Shown here one piece after another: positions 19,944 to 29,824 of a stretch of 64,000 nt of DNA. Below the pieces are notes generated by a model that worked only from the letters and a program-made list of their open reading frames with translations, was not told where the DNA came from and searched no databases. A program made the translations under genes and the position numbers. Position 1 is the stretch's first letter, and every line of letters starts with the position of its first letter. Source of the stretch: Simmondsia chinensis (lineage: Eukaryota; Streptophyta; Magnoliopsida; Caryophyllales; Simmondsiaceae); NCBI GenBank assembly GCA_018398585.1, contig JAGTTD010000011.1, positions 11,761,846 to 11,825,845 of the forward strand. Direction: 5' to 3'.

Positions 19944-20187
19944 ATGGCCAGGAAAAGAAAGAAGGCTGCTGAAATGTTTGAAGGAGTAACCACACAAGCT
20001 CAGGCTGCATCTTATGCAGAAGTAGCGGCTGGAAATACATCTCGAGCTACGAGAAACACATCTTCGGGTGCTGTAGCAGGTAGTAATACAGATCAACCAG
20101 TAGGATGGCAACATCAAATGCAAGAAATGTTGTTAGCGTTTGTGCAAAGATTCATCATGCGGCAAGAACAATTTGAGAGCAAGTTTG
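19944..20187 (+). pseudogene. Element E gag, N-terminal piece
   Basis: ATG at 19944 (MARKRKKAAEMFEG), an A/T/Q-rich stretch and a QEMLLAFVQRFIMRQEQFES helix. The frame is open until copia H cuts it; bases 20183-20187 are the left TSD copy GTTTG. The gene resumes at 29825 in register with FEQRFNQLQEQL. Confidence 0.85.
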
Positions 20188-21787
20188 TGTTGGGAAAAAG
20201 TATGAATTTTGTTGGAAAAATAAACTGTGATACCGATCGTTCGGTTCACAATTTTTCAACTGTGGCCACAATAAGGGCTACCTATTAGAGCACTTAAAGT
20301 AAGAGACTCTTCTCTCTACCTAAGCCCCCCGGTCGGAGAGTCACGCTTCGTGACACCTCACATGCAAGAGTTCCCGGGAATAGGTTTATCTCTATAAACC
20401 TTTCGTTCTAATACCAGTTGTTGGGACGAATTTAAAAAATATTCTCTAGTTTTATAAAGTTTACGAAGCGGAAGGGGTCCAGAATTCATAATTCCAAACC
20501 TAGGGTTGATTTAAAATTCATAATTTTAATTCTACAGATCAAAATTCTTAATTTAGATCTACAGGCTTTTTACTCTAATACATTCATAATAATACATAAA
20601 CTTAAACAGCCATAATAACGAATACTGTAAATATATATAAAAATGAAAACTAAAACAAGAAGGAAAAGAAGAATATACCTAGAATATCTCCAATTATAAA
20701 GAATATCAAGACAATCGAGACCCCGCGATCTTCTACGCAATGACCTCAAACTGCCCGGAGGGTGGGCTCCAAAAAATATTAAACTGAGGAAAGAAAATTG
20801 TCAACGAAAATTTTTCTCTCCAATTGGGTCTCCAAAACAATTCTAGAAACCCAAAATAATTTGTTTTGAATTGAAAATCCATGGAATAGGTACCTCTATT
20901 TATAGGAGTATACCGGAGCGAAAAAACCCTGATTTTTCGATGTGAGATTGCCCAGTTTAAAACAAAACGCATCACTTCATTCAAAAGGCAATTCAAAACG
21001 ACGCGTTCTGTGCACAGTGCATGCGTCATTGATCCTATCACCACGTGCCACGTGTCGCGGCTTGATTGGCCAAGCCCCGTGCACCCGGATCCTCCCCAGT
21101 CGTGCGCTGGTTGGCCCATCCACGAATACGCAGATCGTGGCCTGTGCGCGAATTTAAATTTTTTTTTTTTTTGCTTTGTTTCCCACATGTAAACATTCAT
21201 TTAATGAATTTTAACTTTTCAAAATTATTTTATTTTATAATTTTTCAACTTTTATTCATCTTATGAATAATGTTTGGAAAAATTAATTTATTCATCTCAT
21301 GAATTCTTTAATATTTTTCCAATGGCATTAAATACAAAGGCTTGCGTAGGGACCTCAGGAACAATTTAAATCAAGCTTCAAATAGGTTAAATTAATCATC
21401 TCATGAAATAATTTAATTACCATTTAATGAGACTTAATTCCACCAAATAAATCTCACTGCACTCCAGACTTAAATTATTTATTCGATATCTCCCTAATAA
21501 ACTGTATTGATGACAACAACCCTCCACTAGATATCCATGATAAAGGATAAATATAACCACTACCATTATCCTTCTCACAGTTTCTCCATTAGTTATCGAC
21601 TCGCCCTTCATTGAATAATTCATTTATACTTGAACATATTCATAGTATAAATTCCAAATGTCAAACACTTGGATACTTTGGCTAAAGTTTTCAAACTATT
21701 CAAATATATGCGAATCAACTAATGGGACATCAGTATCTCATAAGAGACTGTAGATTCCCTATTGAATACCTTATCCTTGTCACACTT
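20188..21787 (-). repeat. Copia H 3' LTR, piece 1
   Basis: Minus strand ...CCCAACA end at 20188; TATA box at 20897-20904 (minus). Carries the buried PBS-like fossil near 20403-20425. A 155-codon open frame at 20733-21200 (minus) reads across the promoter and is not taken as a gene. Cut at 21787 by element D (TSD CACTT, 21783-21787). Confidence 0.9.
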
Positions 21788-22214
21788 TGTCATGGCCCGG
21801 ATATATTTTTGTATATAGGATGTTTTGGTATTCTTACCTCAATATTGTAATAAGTCGTATAAGTCTTTAGTTTAGTGTAATAAGTCCTTTTAATTTATGT
21901 ATAAGTCAATATTGTCAAGGAGGAGTCAAATGGTAGTTTAAGTAGTCAATCTTGGGGCCTAGGGAGGGAATGTCGGTTGCTAAGTGTAGTTGAAATACAA
22001 TGTATCTGGCTTAGCCTCCCTTAGCTTGAGATTAGTATAAATATTAGGTGAGTCTCTTGTAATAGGATAACTTTGATCATAATACAAAATAACTTCAAGA
22101 TATTTCTCTCTTCTCATCGAACTCTCTTTCTATTTCTCATCTCTATTCACTTTTTTCTCATCTCATATTCTACTATCCCTAGGTCATGACTCGAGTTGAT
22201 CTCGGACCATGACA
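21788..22214 (+). repeat. Element D 5' LTR (427 bp)
   Basis: TATAAATA at 22036-22043. Ends in imperfect hairpin TCATGACTCGAG/CTCGGACCATGA (22184-22212). Differs from the 3' LTR (424 bp) at a few dozen positions by eye, so it is not very recent. Confidence 0.92.
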
Positions 22215-22216
22215 AT

Positions 22217-22228
22217 TGGTATCAGAGC
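22217..22228 (+). other. PBS of element D
   Basis: TGGTATCAGAGC, perfect initiator-Met match, two bases after the LTR. Confidence 0.9.
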
Positions 22229-22588
22229 CTCAATTAAGTAGATTTAGTTCAATTTAGTTGTATAAGCTTAAGATTAAGGGTGATTTGATATCAAATATCC
22301 TTGATCGCATTGTGAGTTGATTAAGAGTTCATTTTTGAATTCTTGATTAATAAGCTTGTGGTTACAACCTTATTCAGCTACATGTTCACTGATTCTTGAT
22401 GATTTGCATTTTATTTAGTTGAATTCACTTCAAGTAAATTGAGTTTGTATTGAACCAAGCATGATTTACAACATAAATCAAGCAGTTGGAGATGGAAATG
22501 CTACGGTTGAGGCATTGCAGCTGGAACAAGAAGCTTGGGTGCAACAGTAGGTGCAACAGCTCACGCAAAGCTATAGACTCACCTTACC

Positions 22589-23014
22589 TTGATCAGAACC
22601 GCAATATTTTCAAAAGCAGCTGCAAATTCAGCAGCAAATCTTGGAATACAAGATCGAGACAGTGAGAAGGAACATATTCAGTTGTTCGTAGGGCAAAAGC
22701 TAGGGTTTGGACAAGGAAAGGAAAATCAAGATTCATTCGCATGCTTTGCTATGGTTGGACTGAATTGTGTTGTTCCAGAACAAATTATTGAAGATCCGCT
22801 GCAAGTGAGTGTACGCGAGGGGAAGATATGGAGCTGTTGTGCTACAGATTATCGAGCTACTGCTGGGTGGTCAAGTAATTCGAGATTTTCTGCAAGTGAG
22901 GATGTATTTGGAGAATGTGGACCACAAATTAGTGCAGTACAATCCGAAATCAATGCAACACAGCCTGAAGTGCAGGTTGAGGAACCAAATTTTGGTGCTA
23001 ATGTGAAATCGTAG
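22589..23014 (+). CDS. Element D open frame a, unknown
   Basis: 141 codons from ATG. The product is of mixed composition (SKAAANSAANLGIQ, then KENQDSFACFAMVG, VQVEEPNFGANV near the end). No domain is recognised. It ends one codon before the next frame in the same phase (stop at 23012), so a and b were probably one longer frame, QVEEPNFG...STRKLRLK, split by a TAG that may replace a Q or W codon. Function unknown. It sits where gag would be in an autonomous element. Confidence 0.4.
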   Translation: MIRTAIFSKAAANSAANLGIQDRDSEKEHIQLFVGQKLGFGQGKENQDSFACFAMVGLNCVVPEQIIEDPLQVSVREGKIWSCCATDYRATAGWSSNSRFSASEDVFGECGPQISAVQSEINATQPEVQVEEPNFGANVKS

Positions 23015-23509
23015 GTGCAAATTGAGATTTTGAGTACTAGGAAGTTAAGGTTGAAGGTTCTGTTGCAGCAATGTGCGAAAATTATTTTGATCATTCTTCT
23101 AAATTGTAAGAAGTGTTACTCTAGCAAGAGGATAAGAGTATTGGAGAAGCCAATCCTAGTTTTCCAAGGAGTTGCTCCAGAATTCTTACAACTGGAAACA
23201 AATAATGAAGCACTTGGAAGGCTATTTGAGTGCAAGAAGTGGGGAATGAAGCAACCTAAGGTAGTGTTGATGTCTATTGATAGGCTTGGAGCATTCTCTT
23301 GTATTCAAAGAAGTATCCAGAGGGCAAGTAGAGGATCCAAGTTTGGCAGCCATGATACAAATTCGGACTTAAACCATGAAGATGACACTGCAAAACTTCC
23401 AAATGCAGAACATGTTGCTGCTGATTCTATTGTTAGTGCTACTGAAGGGTGTATTGCTGAAGTGGGAGTTAAAACTGAAGCAAATCAGTTTGAGAAATTT
23501 GGGCTTTGA
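23015..23509 (+). CDS. Element D open frame b, module shared with element C
   Basis: About 164 codons. The readable block STRKLRLKVLLQQ, NCKKCYSSKRIRVLEKPI and QPKVVLMSIDRLGAFSCIQR has a clear counterpart in element C at about 45930-46240 (IRKLCLKF, NHKKCYSSKR, PKMVLWSIDRLGAY), where it is stopped. I do not recognise the module in any host or retroelement protein family. The C-terminal part is acidic (HEDDTAKLPNAEH). Shared sequence in two families suggests it was once a real coding or structural part. Confidence 0.5.
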   Translation: MQIEILSTRKLRLKVLLQQCAKIILIILLNCKKCYSSKRIRVLEKPILVFQGVAPEFLQLETNNEALGRLFECKKWGMKQPKVVLMSIDRLGAFSCIQRSIQRASRGSKFGSHDTNSDLNHEDDTAKLPNAEHVAADSIVSATEGCIAEVGVKTEANQFEKFGL

Positions 23510-24224
23510 ATGTAGGAGATGTTAGCAGCAATGCAGCGTTCATGGGAGGAAAGTTTGGATCGGCATTTCAAAAGAATGCATCGGCAGCTCGATGGCTTAC
23601 TTGAACAGCTCAATGGACAAAGTTCTCAAGTGGAAGTGAGTCCTCAAGGGGAAGTGCTATGTAAGGACATTGATCAAGTATCCAGGGAAGCTCCTTAACT
23701 ACCACACTTAGCATTGAATCTGTGTATAAATGCAATGGCTCATCAATTGAATAAGAACCAATGTATTCATTAGATCAAGTTGAGGTGGTTCAGCAGTAAG
23801 ATGAGCAGGTTAAGGTGCTAGAGGTTGATGGGAATTCTGTTATAAGTTTCTACAGCAGTGAAAGAGGCTCATGTGCAGCACAATTAGATGTTATTACAGG
23901 GCTTTGATAGAGGAGCTCAAACAAGGAGCACTCAAGAGATTAATCGGGTGACTAACCAAGGGTGTTTGAGACCATTTGACCTCGAAAAGGGAGAATTACA
24001 TGTTCCTTGAGACAATACTCAGCAATGGCAGCAGAACACTGAGCAGAAAGTGAATTAAAACTTGAGTGTTGGTGTTGGATTTAGTTGGGATTTGGGAATT
24101 GCTGCTGAAGGCTAGGGGATTCAGAAGCAGAAGTGTGTGTTGGCTTAATTGAAAGAAGTTGGAACTTATACTACTGTGTTAGGTAGACCCCCCTGATCTA
24201 AGGGAAGTTGAGAACGTTGTTGCA
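23510..24224 (+). pseudogene. Element D degenerate interior
   Basis: Stop-rich, but contains blocks similar to C: HSLDQVEVVQQ near 23768 (C: HSLDQVELVQQQ near 45120) and CLRPFDLEKGEL near 23967 (C: PRPFDLRKEKS near 45402). In D these blocks come after module b; in C they come before it. No gene otherwise. Confidence 0.5.
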
Positions 24225-24830
24225 TTGGACAAAAGTGAATTTAGTGGCATAGATGTTTCGATTAACAAGTGGGTTGAGCACTCTCACTTTTGGAGCCTTA
24301 AGGGTGGAATAATTCAATCCATAATTCGCTACAAGGTGAAGTACAGTAGCAGCGATACAAACTCATCCAAGTGTACCAAGATGAAAAGAAGTCGTGCGGT
24401 GTGGGCTGATCGAGGAGTTCTTCTAGCAGTACAACCCAATGTTAGACCTCAAGAATACTTGTTGTTACCTTCCTCAAAGAAAAATGGTAAGCTGATTATT
24501 GGGGCTAGTAGTGTTGAATTCAGAAGCAGCAACACAAACTTAGCAAGACATCAGATGGTGCTCTCAACAACACAACCAAAATCAGCAGTGAATCAGCTAA
24601 TTGCTCGAGTTCAGCTAGGAAGTGGGCAAGAACAGATTAGCTTGCAAGCTCAATTAAGTGGAATTGGAGTCTTTTCAGTTAGGAACAATAGAGGATTATC
24701 AAGGAGTTTGGATCAAGAGTTAGATGCTTTGGTTGGTCAAGTCAAAGGTAAGGAAAATCTTCCTCAAATACAAGCCAATGTTGAGGTGATTAATCAGCTT
24801 GTTACCAATCATCAGCATGATTTTTTTTGA
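24225..24830 (+). CDS. Element D open frame c, shared C-terminal module
   Basis: 201 codons from ATG. The basic N-terminal half (KCTKMKRSRAVWADRGVLLA) is not recognised. The C-terminal part SLDQELDALVGQVKGKENLP then QIQANVEVI resembles C at 46720-46780 (EELDVCVSQAMSMEHLPKVQ then ANV). A possible nucleic-acid-binding role is only a guess from the basic stretch. It ends in the poly-T at 24821. Confidence 0.45.
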   Translation: MDKSEFSGIDVSINKWVEHSHFWSLKGGIIQSIIRYKVKYSSSDTNSSKCTKMKRSRAVWADRGVLLAVQPNVRPQEYLLLPSSKKNGKLIIGASSVEFRSSNTNLARHQMVLSTTQPKSAVNQLIARVQLGSGQEQISLQAQLSGIGVFSVRNNRGLSRSLDQELDALVGQVKGKENLPQIQANVEVINQLVTNHQHDFF

Positions 24831-25368
24831 GGAAATCAGCATGAGATCAAGATCAGTTCCAATCGCAGGAAGTGTGCAGCTCAGATGGGAAATTTGGAAT
24901 AGATCTAGCATTAATCCAGGGTGGTACAAAGCTATTCTGATGTTCCAACAATTACTTGAGCTGGGGCATATTGCATTCATACTTGTGCTCATTGATGAGG
25001 GATCAAAGTCTGTTCATTTGAATATTAGCTGCAAAAAATCATCTATGCGCAGTAGCCAAAAGGGAATTCCAACAAGAGCCAAAGAATTTGTTAATAATCT
25101 AGAACTTGTATGCTGCATCTTGTGGGCTGATAGTTTAGCTATCTTGATGGTTCAAACTATGGTAGAATCTCCTTGGAGTTCAACCAGGGAGCATGAGAAC
25201 TTATCTTGGTGGAGAAAAGTTCTGAATTTTCATGCCAAGGTTTCAATTGCTAGAGAATCTAAGTTGAAATGTTGCACTATGAAGCAATTTGCTAGATGTC
25301 CTTTGTGCACTCTCTTCATGTCTTGGCAAGTAAAGGAAGTGGAAGTAGGTTGTGTGGATAGAAAGTAA
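24799..25368 (+). CDS. Element D open frame d, unknown
   Basis: 189 codons overlapping frame c by about 30 bases in another phase. Contains VQLRWEIWNRSSINPGWYKA and a C-rich end (KCCTMKQFARCPLC). No recognised domain, and no clear counterpart in C. It could be chance, but length and position in series with c suggest a decayed continuation of one frame. Confidence 0.35.
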   Translation: MLPIISMIFFEEISMRSRSVPIAGSVQLRWEIWNRSSINPGWYKAILMFQQLLELGHIAFILVLIDEGSKSVHLNISCKKSSMRSSQKGIPTRAKEFVNNLELVCCILWADSLAILMVQTMVESPWSSTREHENLSWWRKVLNFHAKVSIARESKLKCCTMKQFARCPLCTLFMSWQVKEVEVGCVDRK

Positions 25369-25433
25369 TTGGTCAAGATATGGTTGAATGTGCAAGAGTT
25401 TGGGAAAAGTGAGCTGAGATTTCCCCAACATCA

Positions 25434-25838
25434 ATGTTCAAACATGTTGTGCAGCTAACTGATTTCAGAAAGGTTGATGTTAGTTCATTGATTGGCACAT
25501 TGCACTGGTGGGCAACAACTTTTAGGGATGTCAAATGGGCAAGCTTGGTCCCTGGATGTCTTGGAAATAAAAGAACATCGAAAAAACTTCCTCCTAAGCA
25601 GGACAGGAGCTGGTACTACAACAGCATATCACTCACGGTTGGACAGTTACAGTTCAAGATAGAGGCTATACTTCTTGCAATGTGTGGATCACAGCAGCAA
25701 CACTCATGGCCATCAGTGCACAACAACTATGAGATATTGTTGTTGGGCTGCCTTAGTTGCAACAAGAGGTTCTTATTGTGGATATTGGGGTTGGTGTTGG
25801 CTGATTTGTATGGTCTGGCAGACCTCCAGCAGCTTTGA
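25434..25838 (+). CDS. Element D open frame e, C-terminal module shared with C
   Basis: 134 codons; SLIGTLHWWATTFRDVKWAS, KLPPKQDRSWYYNSISLTVG, then HSWPSVHNNYEILLLGCLSC. The last block has a counterpart in C at 47273-47340 (CSWPSVHFSCRIVFLGCTR). Not recognised outside these two elements. It lies about 115 bp before the polypurine tract. Confidence 0.45.
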   Translation: MFKHVVQLTDFRKVDVSSLIGTLHWWATTFRDVKWASLVPGCLGNKRTSKKLPPKQDRSWYYNSISLTVGQLQFKIEAILLAMCGSQQQHSWPSVHNNYEILLLGCLSCNKRFLLWILGLVLADLYGLADLQQL

Positions 25839-25964
25839 TTTCTTCTACAAAATTCAGCAAAGGTTCATCAAATTCAGCTCCTACTTCTACATCAATAAGG
25901 GTTCTTTAAAGTCTAAACTCTCTCATATGAGTCTTGAGGACAAGAATCTAGTAAGGGGGAGTAA

Positions 25965-26388
25965 TGTCATGGCCTAGATATATTTTTGGATATGGGATGT
26001 TTTGGTATTCTTACCTCAATATTGTAATAAGTAGTATATGTCTTTAGTTCAGCATAATAAGTCCTTTTAATTCATGTGTAAGTCAAGATTGTCAAGGAGT
26101 CAAATGGTAGTTTAAGTAGTCAATCTTGACGGCTATGGAGGGAATGTCGGTTGATAAGTGTAGTTCAAATACAATGTATCTAGCTTAGCCTCCCTTAGCA
26201 TGAAATTAGTATAAATGTTAGGTGAGTCTCTTGTAATCGGATAACTTTGATCATAATACAAAATATCTTCAAGATATTTGTCTCTTCTCATCTAACTCTA
26301 TCTCTATTTCTCATCTCTATTCACTTCTTTCTCATCTCATATTCTATTATCCCTAGGTCATGACTCGAGTTGATCTCGGACCATGACA
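25965..26388 (+). repeat. Element D 3' LTR with preceding polypurine tract
   Basis: TGTCATGGCCTAG...CCATGACA. Preceded by TTGAGGACAAGAATCTAGTAAGGGGGAGTAA, a tail shared with C, E and, more loosely, G and B. Confidence 0.92.
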
Positions 26389-26946
26389 CACTTCACGCCA
26401 CTACCCATTGTACGTGGGAATTTAGTCACGCGTTTAGACGACAATTATAGTACACCAAAGTTACTAACACTCCAGGCACAAGTCCAGAATACCCTCAGGA
26501 TTTAGAGTCGTCGTTCAAATAGTACAACGTGAATCACTCATCTCCGATAGTAGTCTAGAAATAAGTAGCCCACATGGTCCATCTCAGTATATCAATCTTA
26601 TTACACACACCAACCCAACACTTTTGGATCTCCATCCACATGACCAAGACAAGTCATCTAAAGTGTCACGTTATAGTCTTAGCATACAAGTGATCCAAAC
26701 TTGTCTTCGACTACAAGCCTTTCAAACAACAATCCATACCATTTGTTTCAAGTTTATCTGTGCCTTAGTCTCATAAACCACTTAAGACTACACCCATCTC
26801 ATGGATGTCTCCCAAAAGAAAATCGCATGTAGTGTAAATGCTCACTTGCACAAGTTTAACAAGGAACGACAGGGACTTCAATTTTATTTATTTATTAAAA
26901 TAATATATCTAGAATAAATTTGGATTTTAGGTCACTGTTCCTAATA
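26389..26946 (-). repeat. Copia H 3' LTR, piece 2
   Basis: Completes the LTR after element D: the first LTR bases on the minus strand (TATTAGGAACAG; TG changed to TA) end at 26946. Polypurine tract at 26947-26959. Confidence 0.9.
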
Positions 26947-26959
26947 ATCTCCCACTTGT

Positions 26960-27770
26960 TCGAAATCCAATTTATGACAAAGTCCATACTCACCCCTTTT
27001 AAGTTTGAACCAAAGGTCTACTGAGTCTAACCCTTAGTGAGCACAATTACTCTATTGTGAAGTCAGCAATACAATACTGCTTGACATTCCTCTCACTAAT
27101 GGCTCCCACTCCAAGGGTAAAGACATGCTCAGACGTCGAATGTCTATCATATATATTTGACTGGAAGTCTTAAAACTGTATATCCAACTGGAACCGGCTC
27201 GTGACTTTGAAAGATCAGCATATAATCTCTAGTCCTTCTTAAGTACTAGAGAAAATTCTTCATTGCCACCTAGTGCATCGGACTCGAGTTAGACTGACAC
27301 CTGCTTACTATAACACAGCATAGCAAATATCTAGTCTCAGGCACAACATGGCATACATAGGCTCCCGCTGCCAAGGCATATGGAATATTCCTCAACTATT
27401 CCTCCTCTTGAGGTGCCATAGAACACTGCTCTAAAGAGAAAAAGGGGCTCCATGCCTGAAAGGTAAAAAAACCTTTCTGAGAGTCCTCCATGCAACACCT
27501 TGACAAAATTTTGTCAATATAAGTGGCTAGAGAAGCAGAAGCTTAATCCTAAGAGTAGAGCTGGCTTCTCCTATGTCTTTCATATTGAGCTATTATGACA
27601 ACCAAGTCTTTACAGCTAATGACACCCCCACATCATTCCTAATGAGTAGTATATTGTTGACATACAATACCAAGAAAGTCACTACTTTCTTTTAATGTCG
27701 TTTGTATACGCATGGTTTGTTTAACCACTTGCTTAAAACTATAAGACTTACTTGCTTCATTGTGACTAAA
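26960..27770 (-). pseudogene. Copia H RNase H and RT scraps
   Basis: Minus-strand blocks of RNase H near 27060-27150 and of the RT C-terminal part (YAMLCLRLDICYAV near 27310-27350). The active-site box reads YVNN (about 27651-27662) in place of YVDD: both catalytic aspartates became asparagine by G-to-A changes. Stops throughout. Confidence 0.78.
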
Positions 27771-28258
27771 AGGATCAAATTCAATGCCACGGTCAACAGC
27801 TAAAAGTTCCCTCTATGAACCTGTCAGGTGTCCTGACAATCCTCCCACAACACCTAAGCTCCCGTGTACCTGGAACATTTTTGTTCCTATCAGTAGTTGC
27901 ATCTAATGCATTCACTACGTCTTAAGTTGTGTCTGGCCGTTTAGAATTAGTGTCATTTTCCTTTATTACTATTTTGAATTTGTTTTTGTAGCTTACTTGC
28001 TAAATGCTTCTCTACGTATTTTGCATTGTATTTACAAAAGACCTTTTAAATCAAAAAAATATAGAAAAGACCATCCTTATTCCTTTTATCTACAACACCA
28101 TTCTACTGCGGTGTAGCCAAACCAGAAAGCTAAGATCTTTTCTCCTTTACAGTAAGGAAATCCAAAAACTCACCTAAAAATATTCACCACCTCGATCTGA
28201 TCGAAGTGACTTAACTTGTTTACCTAATAGCTTTTAAAATTCAACTTTCTACTCTTTG
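27771..28258 (-). pseudogene. Copia H linker and integrase scrap, cut at deletion junction
   Basis: Linker CRGRIV-like block near 27830, then integrase LRSDRGGEYF (28186-28215 on the minus strand) and a TPQ.N block near 28100. At about 28258 integrase sequence passes without a gap into LTR sequence (TCGGGTCTCCGAAAT), so the integrase N-terminus, protease, gag, leader, PBS and the U5 end of the 5' LTR are missing. Confidence 0.8.
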
Positions 28259-29819
28259 AATCGGGTCTCCGAAATAATTCCAGAAACCCAAAATAATTTC
28301 CTTTGAATTGAATCCCAAACTCTTGCAATAGGTACCTCTATTTATAGGAGTATACCAGAGCGAAAAAACCCTAATTTTTCGATGTGGGATTGCCCAGTTT
28401 AAAATAAAATGCATCACTTCATTCAAAAGGCAATTCAAAGCGACATGTTCCGTGCACAGTACACGCGTCATTGACCCCTTCACCGCGTTCCACGTGTCGC
28501 GGCCTGATTGGCCAAGGTCCGTGCACGAGGATTCTCCCCAGAGCCTTGCTTTGGTTGGCCTATCTGGGAAGACGCAGATCGTGACCTGTGCGTGAATTTT
28601 TCGTTTCTTTTTTTTTTTTTTTTTTGCTTTGTTTTCCACGGATAAAAATTCATCTAATGAATTTTAATTTTTCAAAATTATTTTATTTTATAATTTTTCA
28701 ACTTTTACTCATCTCATGAATAGTATTTGACAAAATTAATTTATCTATCTCGTAGATAAATAATTTATCTCATTAATTCTTTAATATTTTTCCAATTATA
28801 ATAAATACAGAGGCTTGCATAGGGACCTCAGAGACAATTTAAATATATTTTTCCATGAAATAATTTAATTACTATTAGTTGAGACGAAATTCCAGTAAAT
28901 AAATCTCACTGCACTCCAGACTTAAATTATTTATTCGATATCTCCCTAATAGACAGTATTGATGACAACAACCCCTCCACTAGATGTCCATGACAAAGGA
29001 TAAATATAACCACTACCATTATTCTTCTCACAGCTTCTCCATTAGTTATCGACTCGCCCTTTACTGAATAATTTATTTATACTTGAACACATTCACAGTA
29101 TAAATTTCAAATGTCAAACACTTGGAATACTTTGGCCAAAGTTTTTAAACTATTCAAATATTTGCGAATCAACTAAGGAAACATCTGTATCTCATAAGAG
29201 ACTGTAGATTCCCTATTGAATACCTGATCCCTGCCACACATCACACCGCTACCTAGTGTACGTGGGATTTCAAACATTCGTTTAGACCTTACTTATAGTA
29301 ACCAAAGTAACAACGATCCATGCACAAGTCCAAAATACCCTTAAGATTTAGAGTTTTCGTTCAAACAGTACAACGTGAATCACTGATCTCTGATAGTAGT
29401 CTAGAAATAAGTAACCCACATGGTCCAACTCAGTGTATCAATCTTATTAAACACACCAACCCAACACTTTCAGATCTCTATCCATATGACCAAGACAAGC
29501 CATCTAAAGTGTCACGTTATAGTCTTAGAGTACAAGTGGTCCAAACTTGTCTTTGACTACGAGCCTTTTAAACAACAATCTGTACCATTTGTTCCAAGTC
29601 TATCTATGGCTTAGTCTCAGAAGCCACTTAGAACAAACATGTAAATTGTAGTATGAGGACTGCATCCATCTCATGGATGTCTCCCAAAAGAAAATCACAT
29701 GTAGTATAAATGCTCGCTTACACAAGTTTAACTAGGAAATGATTGGGACTTTAATTTTATTTATTAATTAAAATAATATATCTAGAATAAATCTGGATTT
29801 CAGGACATTATTCCTAGCA
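28259..29819 (-). repeat. Copia H 5' LTR, truncated
   Basis: Matches the 3' LTR of H from about its position 20825 onward and ends ...TCCTAGCA at 29819. TATA box at 28339-28346 (minus). The inner 640 bp of LTR are missing. An open frame at 28241-28639 (minus) repeats the promoter-spanning frame of the other LTR and is not taken as a gene. Confidence 0.88.
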
Positions 29820-29824
29820 GTTTG

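Larger units (their letters stand above)
21788..26388 (+). mobile_element. Element D, non-autonomous LTR element without gag-pol
   Basis: LTRs 21788-22214 and 25965-26388 (TGTCATGG...CCATGACA), PBS 22217-22228, polypurine tract 25953-25963. TSD CACTT exact (21783-21787, 26389-26393). The 3.75 kb interior has no recognisable gag, protease, RT or integrase, but several long plus-strand open frames share modules with element C. Leader, polypurine neighbourhood and LTR ends point to the same chromovirus group as C and E. A large retrotransposon derivative (LARD) in size and plan. Confidence 0.9.
20188..29819 (-). mobile_element. Copia element H, minus strand, 5' truncated
   Basis: Same family as A and F. 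3' LTR in two pieces (26389-26946 and 20188-21787) split by element D, polypurine tract 26947-26959, RNase H/RT/integrase scraps to about 28258, then directly the middle of the 5' LTR (28259-29819). PBS, gag and protease are gone. TSD GTTTG exact at 20183-20187 and 29820-29824. Confidence 0.92.

Noticed and set aside
20733..21200. 155-codon open frame on the minus strand in the copia H LTR, with a similar 132-codon frame at 28241-28639
   Set aside because: Both are the same LTR region of the same element and span its GC-rich promoter and TATA box. A and F lack the frame in full, and no domain is visible. Similarity follows from LTR identity, not coding selection.
24799..25368. Cysteine-rich zinc finger in element D frame d
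   Set aside because: The cysteines (KCCTMKQFARCPLC) do not fit a standard spacing and there is no matching copy in C.
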